Below are positions 59,836-64,000 of a stretch of DNA of 64,000 bases, piece after piece. The translations under genes were made by a program, and so were the position numbers. Location: contig JBBIOU010000016.1 in NCBI GenBank assembly GCA_037443205.1, positions 1 through 64,000 on the forward strand, in the 5' to 3' direction. This DNA is from JBBIOU01 sp037443205. Its GTDB lineage: Bacteria > Bacteroidota > Bacteroidia > Flavobacteriales_D > UBA2798. The stretch's first letter is position 1. Every line of letters begins with the position of its first letter. The notes below the pieces were generated by a model that did not search any database, was not told where the DNA came from, and was given only the letters and a program-made list of their open reading frames with translations.

Positions 59836-60591
59836 TTATTGCAAGGAAAATGCTGTGGGTATATTAATTTTTATAGCATTAGCCAAATTCATATTATCCA
59901 TGGTGTGGGTTTGGGTTGCAGGGCTTGCCATATCAACACCGGTAAAGAACTTGCTGTAATCTATTTTGATGTTTACTTTATTATCGTTGTTGGCAATAAC
60001 TTCTACATGTGCATTTAAATAAACGGTGGCCAACATAGCATCCATACCAATATGAAAACTAAACGGAGATTCGGGTATGTTGTCTGCATCTCTGTCTGCC
60101 ACACCTTCTAATACCAAAAAGCGGTAGCCTGTGCTCCAACTCCAATGCATGCTTGGAGTCTGTGGTGAAAGCGCACTCTCTGCGGGATATGTAGTGGGAT
60201 CAGAATGATTGGTGGCGCTGTCTACACCCACAAAAAAACTTAATCCGTGTAAATGATTGTCTGAAGGCACTCCCAATGGATATTCCTGTGTAGTCGGGCG
60301 AATAATAAAATATTTACCGGGCACAAAAATGGCATTACTGTCGTGATCAAAAAATTTTACGTTACTGAGGTAAAATTCTGCACGGGCAATCTGATAAACG
60401 GTGCCATAATCATCGGTATAATTAGTGTTAAACTGAAAATTGTTGGCCCCATGCATAAAACTAAATTTTAAAGTAACCGTAGCTGAAGAATTGTTGCTTG
60501 AATGGTTATGATCGTCATGATTGTGATGATCTTTTTTACAAGCAAAAATTACAAGGGCAAGGCTTAGTATTATAATATTGATTAATTTCAT
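59836..60591 (-). CDS. MbnP-like lipoprotein with His-rich N-terminus
   Basis: The 251-residue protein has a lipobox ending FACKK (Cys18), directly followed by DHHNHDDHNH, a metal-binding stretch. The MbnP domain follows, with FFVGVDSATNHSDPT and MHWSWSTGYRFLVLEGVAD (Trp150, Trp152). It is a paralogue of the 260-aa gene 10 bp downstream, and the His run suggests it captures copper at the outer membrane. The role is inferred from family and composition. Confidence 0.8.
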   Translation of the reverse strand: MKLINIIILSLALVIFACKKDHHNHDDHNHSSNNSSATVTLKFSFMHGANNFQFNTNYTDDYGTVYQIARAEFYLSNVKFFDHDSNAIFVPGKYFIIRPTTQEYPLGVPSDNHLHGLSFFVGVDSATNHSDPTTYPAESALSPQTPSMHWSWSTGYRFLVLEGVADRDADNIPESPFSFHIGMDAMLATVYLNAHVEVIANNDNKVNIKIDYSKFFTGVDMASPATQTHTMDNMNLANAIKINIPTAFSLQ

Positions 60592-60629
60592 GTTATTGAG
60601 ATTTTAAAGTTAAACATTTTTTTAAATTA

Positions 60630-61568
60630 TTAAAAATTGTAATTTAACTGACAAACAAAACGGTTAACAACGGGTATTTGGGTGTAATGAAAATAGTTGG
60701 CCAGCGCGGGTTGATAAAGTGCTGAAAACGAAAACCTTTCATTCCAGAATATATCCGCTCCGCCCGATAAAAAGACGACTGTTCCACCTGTATTGTTTTG
60801 TAAAATTCCGTTTACGGCATCTTTCATTGCGTGTTCGGCATATATTCCCATATTAGGCATAATTACCCATTGCTTCTTAAACGAAAATTTATAAAAAAGA
60901 TTTACATTTTCGTTAAAAGTATGTCCGTAACGGTAGGCTTCGGTGCCCCGGGTGTTAAATTTAGCTGATACAGCTGTATTGATACCCATTTTATTCAAAA
61001 ACAATACCTGATATTCTGTTCTGGCAATGCCATCCCAGCTTCCGGTAGAAGCCTGCATATCTAAATCGGCTTGCACACCTTTATATGTGATGTTTTTAAA
61101 ACCGCTGGGTATTTTTAGTCCTATACCAAACGCTAATCTATGAATAATTTTTTCGTTGTTAGATGGCTTTAAAAACTGAATGTGTGGTAACAACATTATA
61201 TCCCCCAATCCCCAGCAGTCATATTGAGTAACTTTATTAATGCTTCGGTAATTATTAACAACCGGAGTAGAAATAAACAGGTATATATTATCATTAAAAA
61301 AATACCTGGCTCTCAACTCATAAACATTATAAAGTTCTTTTATTTCTGACTGCGGGTTTAGCTCCGGCAGATGCCCGCTGTGCCGGTATTGTATGCCTCG
61401 TGTTTCATTTTGCAAAAAGCCATGCAAATACCTGTTTCTAAAAACCAAACCCACAAAATGTTTTTTATCATTGGGGTTGATACCATTAAATACATTACAA
61501 ATATCGCAGGCGTTAAGATTAAAATGAAACAAAAGCATTACAAAAAATAATGCTTTTGTTATTTTCAT
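60630..61568 (-). CDS. Outer-membrane transporter-like beta-barrel, CDIC N-terminus
   Basis: A signal peptide (1-20) gives a mature protein beginning CDICNVFNGINPNDKKHF. The rest has beta strands of an outer-membrane barrel (FVGLVFRNRYLHGF, LAFGIGLKIPSGFK, FSFSALYQPALANYFHYTQ) and ends in a C-terminal Phe. It is annotated in relatives as a transporter of unknown substrate. The CxxC at the mature N-terminus, upstream of the copper-binding genes, suggests metal handling; this is inference. It starts 42 bp after the small membrane gene. Confidence 0.7.
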   Translation of the reverse strand: MKITKALFFVMLLFHFNLNACDICNVFNGINPNDKKHFVGLVFRNRYLHGFLQNETRGIQYRHSGHLPELNPQSEIKELYNVYELRARYFFNDNIYLFISTPVVNNYRSINKVTQYDCWGLGDIMLLPHIQFLKPSNNEKIIHRLAFGIGLKIPSGFKNITYKGVQADLDMQASTGSWDGIARTEYQVLFLNKMGINTAVSAKFNTRGTEAYRYGHTFNENVNLFYKFSFKKQWVIMPNMGIYAEHAMKDAVNGILQNNTGGTVVFLSGGADIFWNERFSFSALYQPALANYFHYTQIPVVNRFVCQLNYNF

Positions 61569-61610
61569 AAAAATTGATTAATAAATTATTACTGAGTTAA
61601 AACGGAAAAC

Positions 61611-61979
61611 TCAGGCAGCCGGTGGTTTATCGGCTTTATATATCAACGCGGGTATTAAGCGGATAAAATTTACAGATATTAATTTTTTATAGCGGCATGG
61701 AATATTAAAATTTTCTGTAGCATCAATAAAATAATCCTGATCGGGGAATGCCGGCTGAAAATTATTTTCTTTTTCGTTCTTTTGGGTTGCATTAATTTGT
61801 TTGGCAATAAAACATTTACCATTGCATTTAAGTTTAGGTTTATTTACATTGATGCAGTTAATTAACGCTGTTTGCGGAGCAATATATGTATAATGCAAGG
61901 CTATAAGGCTTTTAATAAAAAACAATACTACCCCAATACTAATAAAAAAATATGTTGTTATTTTTTTAATTTTACTCAC
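61611..61979 (-). CDS. Small membrane protein with CNGKC motif, leaderless GTG start
   Basis: The 122-residue protein has one N-terminal membrane helix (FFISIGVVLFFIKSLIALHY) and an external part with KLKCNGKCFIAKQI and a later Cys. Small proteins with the CNGKC(F/Y/H) motif are common next to Bacteroidota metal and TonB genes. Start: GTG at 61979 (SKIKKIT); the -7 element at 61984-61991 ends 4 nt before it, excluding starts further upstream. It is the first gene of the copper-like operon. Function is unknown. Confidence 0.75.
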   Translation of the reverse strand: MSKIKKITTYFFISIGVVLFFIKSLIALHYTYIAPQTALINCINVNKPKLKCNGKCFIAKQINATQKNEKENNFQPAFPDQDYFIDATENFNIPCRYKKLISVNFIRLIPALIYKADKPPAA

Positions 61980-61983
61980 TATA

Positions 61984-61991
61984 CAAAAGTA
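61984..61991 (-). promoter_or_regulatory. -7 promoter element (TACTTTTG), 4 nt from a GTG start
   Basis: TACTTTTG-TATA-GTG. It drives the copper-like operon and predicts a leaderless mRNA beginning at the GTG. Confidence 0.6.
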
Positions 61992-62019
61992 ATTAAAAAA
62001 TATAATATAAACACAACCG

Positions 62020-64000
62020 ATGAGTAAAAATTTTGTTGTATATGCCTCTTCGGCCGGGTCGGGTAAAACATACACTCTGGTTAAAGAATACCTTTCGCTT
62101 TGCTTAAAAAATAATAACCCGTTTTACTTTTCTAAAATACTGGCTATAACTTTTACAAATGCTGCCGCATCAGAAATGAAACAAAGAGTTATAGATACAT
62201 TGAAACAACTTGCTGAGGCCGATGAGAGCGATGAAATACTGGCAGATTATGCCCAACATACAGGTTTAAACAGGTCAGAAATAAAAAGCAAGGCATATAT
62301 AATTTATATAAATATTTTATATAACTATTCTCAGTTATCTATCACTACCATTGATAAGTTTATGCTGAAAATCATTCGCACTTTTAGCAAAGAACTATAT
62401 CTGAACCATGATTTTGAAACCGAAACCAATAACACCGAGCTGTTAAGTATGGCCGTAAAAAGTATGATACAAGACAGCATAAACTATACCGAATTAAATG
62501 AATTAATTATAAAATATATACAAACCAAGCTGGATAATGAAAAAGACTGGAACATAGAAAAAGAAATATTGAATTTGGGTCAAATAATATTTAAAGAACA
62601 CAGCCAGGGAGCATTGGATAAACTGCGTGAATTGCATTTTAAAGACTTTATTGCTGCTTATCTATATTACACCCGTCAACAAAAACAACTGCTTACCGAA
62701 ATTAAAGCAATGGCCCGGGAAGGTAAAAAGCTGATTCATGACAAGCATTTGCAACCTGATGATTTTCATCAGGGCAAAAGAGGTTTATATGGCTATCTGG
62801 AAAAAATAATCAATAAAAATGACTTTAATGAATATGCTGCGAACAGCTATGTTTTAGAGGCCATAAATCAATATAAAATTGCCCGAAGCAAATTAAATCC
62901 TCAAACTGCTGCCATCATAAATTCTATTGCAGCACAACTGCAAAATATACTTTATAAGCTACATAGTTTCTATGAAAATAATATTGCTAAATACAACTTA
63001 TACGATGAGCTTACCAAAAATATTTATGCTACTGCTTTGCTAAGCGAAATAAACAAACGTTGCGAAGCAATAAAAAGAGATAATAATTATATTTTAATCA
63101 GCGATTTTAATAAACAAATATGGAAGATAGTGCAATATGAGCCGGTTCCTTATATTTATGAGCGTATAGGCGAACGTTATCATCATTTGCTGATAGATGA
63201 ATTTCAGGATACTTCCGATTTGCAGTGGAAAAATTTATTGCCATTGATTGAAAACAACTTATCAAAAGGTTATTACAATATGCTTGTGGGTGATGCCAAA
63301 CAAGCCATTTATCGCTGGAGAGACGGAAAAGCCGAACAGTTTATTAACCTACCCAAGGTAGATGGAGCCGATGTAAATGCCTTATTAAAAGAAAGAGAAA
63401 ATGTTTTGCGCAGAGAACACGTAATTAAAACACTTAATACCAACAGGCGTTCATTAGGGGAAATAATAGATTTTAACAATCGCTTTTTTTTATCAGTAAT
63501 ACAATCCGGTGAAACATATATCCAAAAAATTTTTGAAGGTCACACACAGGAAAAAAATAACAAGCCAGGTGGCTATGTTGAAATATACTATTGCAACAAA
63601 AAAAATAAAGAAACCGAAGAAAAAGAAGAAGCAGAAAATATAAATGATGAAGCTACCACATACACCATCAATACGATTGAAAAATGTTTAAACTCCGGAT
63701 ATAAAGCCTCTGATATTGCTATATTATTAAGAAGTAAAAAAGAAATTTCAGATATCGGCATCATACTTAAAAATCTGGGTTATGAAATATATTCGCAAGA
63801 GAGTTTGCTGCTAAAAAATTCTCCCGAAGTAAATTTACTCATAGCTTTTGCTCAATCGGTCTTACACCCCGATGAATCATTTTTTTTATATCAAATTATT
63901 ATATACTATTATCAAAGTAAAATTTCGCATCACAACTTAGCCGATTTAATAGCTCAACAACAAGAAAATATAAAAACATACAAATCTATAGACTACCAAA
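62020..64000 (+). CDS. UvrD/RecB-type (AddA-like) DNA helicase, N-terminal 660 residues
   Basis: This superfamily 1 helicase is cut by the window end. Visible motifs are ASSAGSGKTYTL (Walker A), ITFTNAAASEMKQR (motif Ia), TIDKFMLKIIR, LLIDEFQDTSDLQWK (motif II), VGDAKQAIYRWRDG (motif III) and LNTNRRS (motif IV). The layout is like the AddA/RecB helicase that processes double-strand breaks; a nuclease domain would lie beyond the window. No AddB partner is visible here. The start at 62020 follows no obvious -7 element; the divergent CNGKC gene begins 40 bp away. Confidence 0.9.
   Translation, partial: MSKNFVVYASSAGSGKTYTLVKEYLSLCLKNNNPFYFSKILAITFTNAAASEMKQRVIDTLKQLAEADESDEILADYAQHTGLNRSEIKSKAYIIYINILYNYSQLSITTIDKFMLKIIRTFSKELYLNHDFETETNNTELLSMAVKSMIQDSINYTELNELIIKYIQTKLDNEKDWNIEKEILNLGQIIFKEHSQGALDKLRELHFKDFIAAYLYYTRQQKQLLTEIKAMAREGKKLIHDKHLQPDDFHQGKRGLYGYLEKIINKNDFNEYAANSYVLEAINQYKIARSKLNPQTAAIINSIAAQLQNILYKLHSFYENNIAKYNLYDELTKNIYATALLSEINKRCEAIKRDNNYILISDFNKQIWKIVQYEPVPYIYERIGERYHHLLIDEFQDTSDLQWKNLLPLIENNLSKGYYNMLVGDAKQAIYRWRDGKAEQFINLPKVDGADVNALLKERENVLRREHVIKTLNTNRRSLGEIIDFNNRFFLSVIQSGETYIQKIFEGHTQEKNNKPGGYVEIYYCNKKNKETEEKEEAENINDEATTYTINTIEKCLNSGYKASDIAILLRSKKEISDIGIILKNLGYEIYSQESLLLKNSPEVNLLIAFAQSVLHPDESFFLYQIIIYYYQSKISHHNLADLIAQQQENIKTYKSIDYQ

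Noticed and set aside
1..64000. tRNA or rRNA genes
   Set aside because: No cloverleaf-like or rRNA-like segment was recognised by eye in the gaps; a covariance search would settle this.

Overview
The window is a low-GC chromosomal segment of a member of the phylum Bacteroidota. Three things point there. Many genes are preceded by the Bacteroidota -7 promoter element TAnnTTTG and few have a clear Shine-Dalgarno site. Several secreted proteins end in a type IX secretion system (T9SS) C-terminal sorting domain. Many products belong to families typical of the phylum (DUF2490, DUF3108, DUF3109, DUF5723/OmpA, DUF6671). The order (Chitinophagales- or Sphingobacteriales-like) is a guess. I see no rRNA, tRNA or CRISPR array.

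Layout. 1-665: the right end of an IS150-group IS3 element that has cut into a heavy-metal (HMA) gene, followed by a GDCCVxC small protein. 856-5148: secreted protein, ferredoxin, then a tight operon of LuxC-like acyl-CoA reductase, pdxH and a glycosyltransferase. 5196-9457: a 59-aa histone-H1-like KKKAAP repeat protein, SpoU methyltransferase, phosphatidylserine decarboxylase, a DUF2490 protein without an ATG start, and a nitroreductase. 9457-16010: OmpA/TSP3 outer-membrane protein, TPR protein, sterol-desaturase-like hydroxylase, DUF2452, and a two-gene 3-hydroxyanthranilate catabolic operon (ACMSD, HAAO). 16115-21841: a giant T9SS adhesin-like protein. 22018-25869: SDR, lpdA, a four-helix-bundle (23S IVP family) gene framed by inverted heptamer arrays, and hemH. 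25915-31999: Fic protein, SSB, a zinc-finger protein, a run of four secreted proteins and a T9SS-domain remnant.

32069-38222: glyS and a DUF3109 gene fired from a 33-bp divergent spacer, a sialidase-like T9SS protein, DUF3108, and an acyl-CoA carboxylase beta subunit. 38225-42095: WbpA/WbpB/WbpD-like enzymes of UDP-diacetylated-uronate synthesis, with an outer-membrane protein in between. 42212-48381: a CarboxypepD_reg-like protein, trigger factor with a His-rich tail, DUF6671, isocitrate dehydrogenase, an XRE regulator. 48662-55319: a TetR - TolC - adaptor - RND efflux operon. 55523-61979: a PQQ-sugar-dehydrogenase-like T9SS protein, then a probable copper operon (two MauG/MbnH-like dihaem proteins, two MbnP-like lipoproteins, an outer-membrane protein and a CNGKC membrane protein). 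62020-end: the start of a UvrD/RecB-type helicase.

The observations I rate highest are the inverted heptamer arrays around the four-helix-bundle gene (possible small mobile cassette), the duplicated MbnP/MbnH-like copper operon, and a set of six promoters whose -7 element lies only 4-5 nt from the start codon, predicting leaderless mRNAs.
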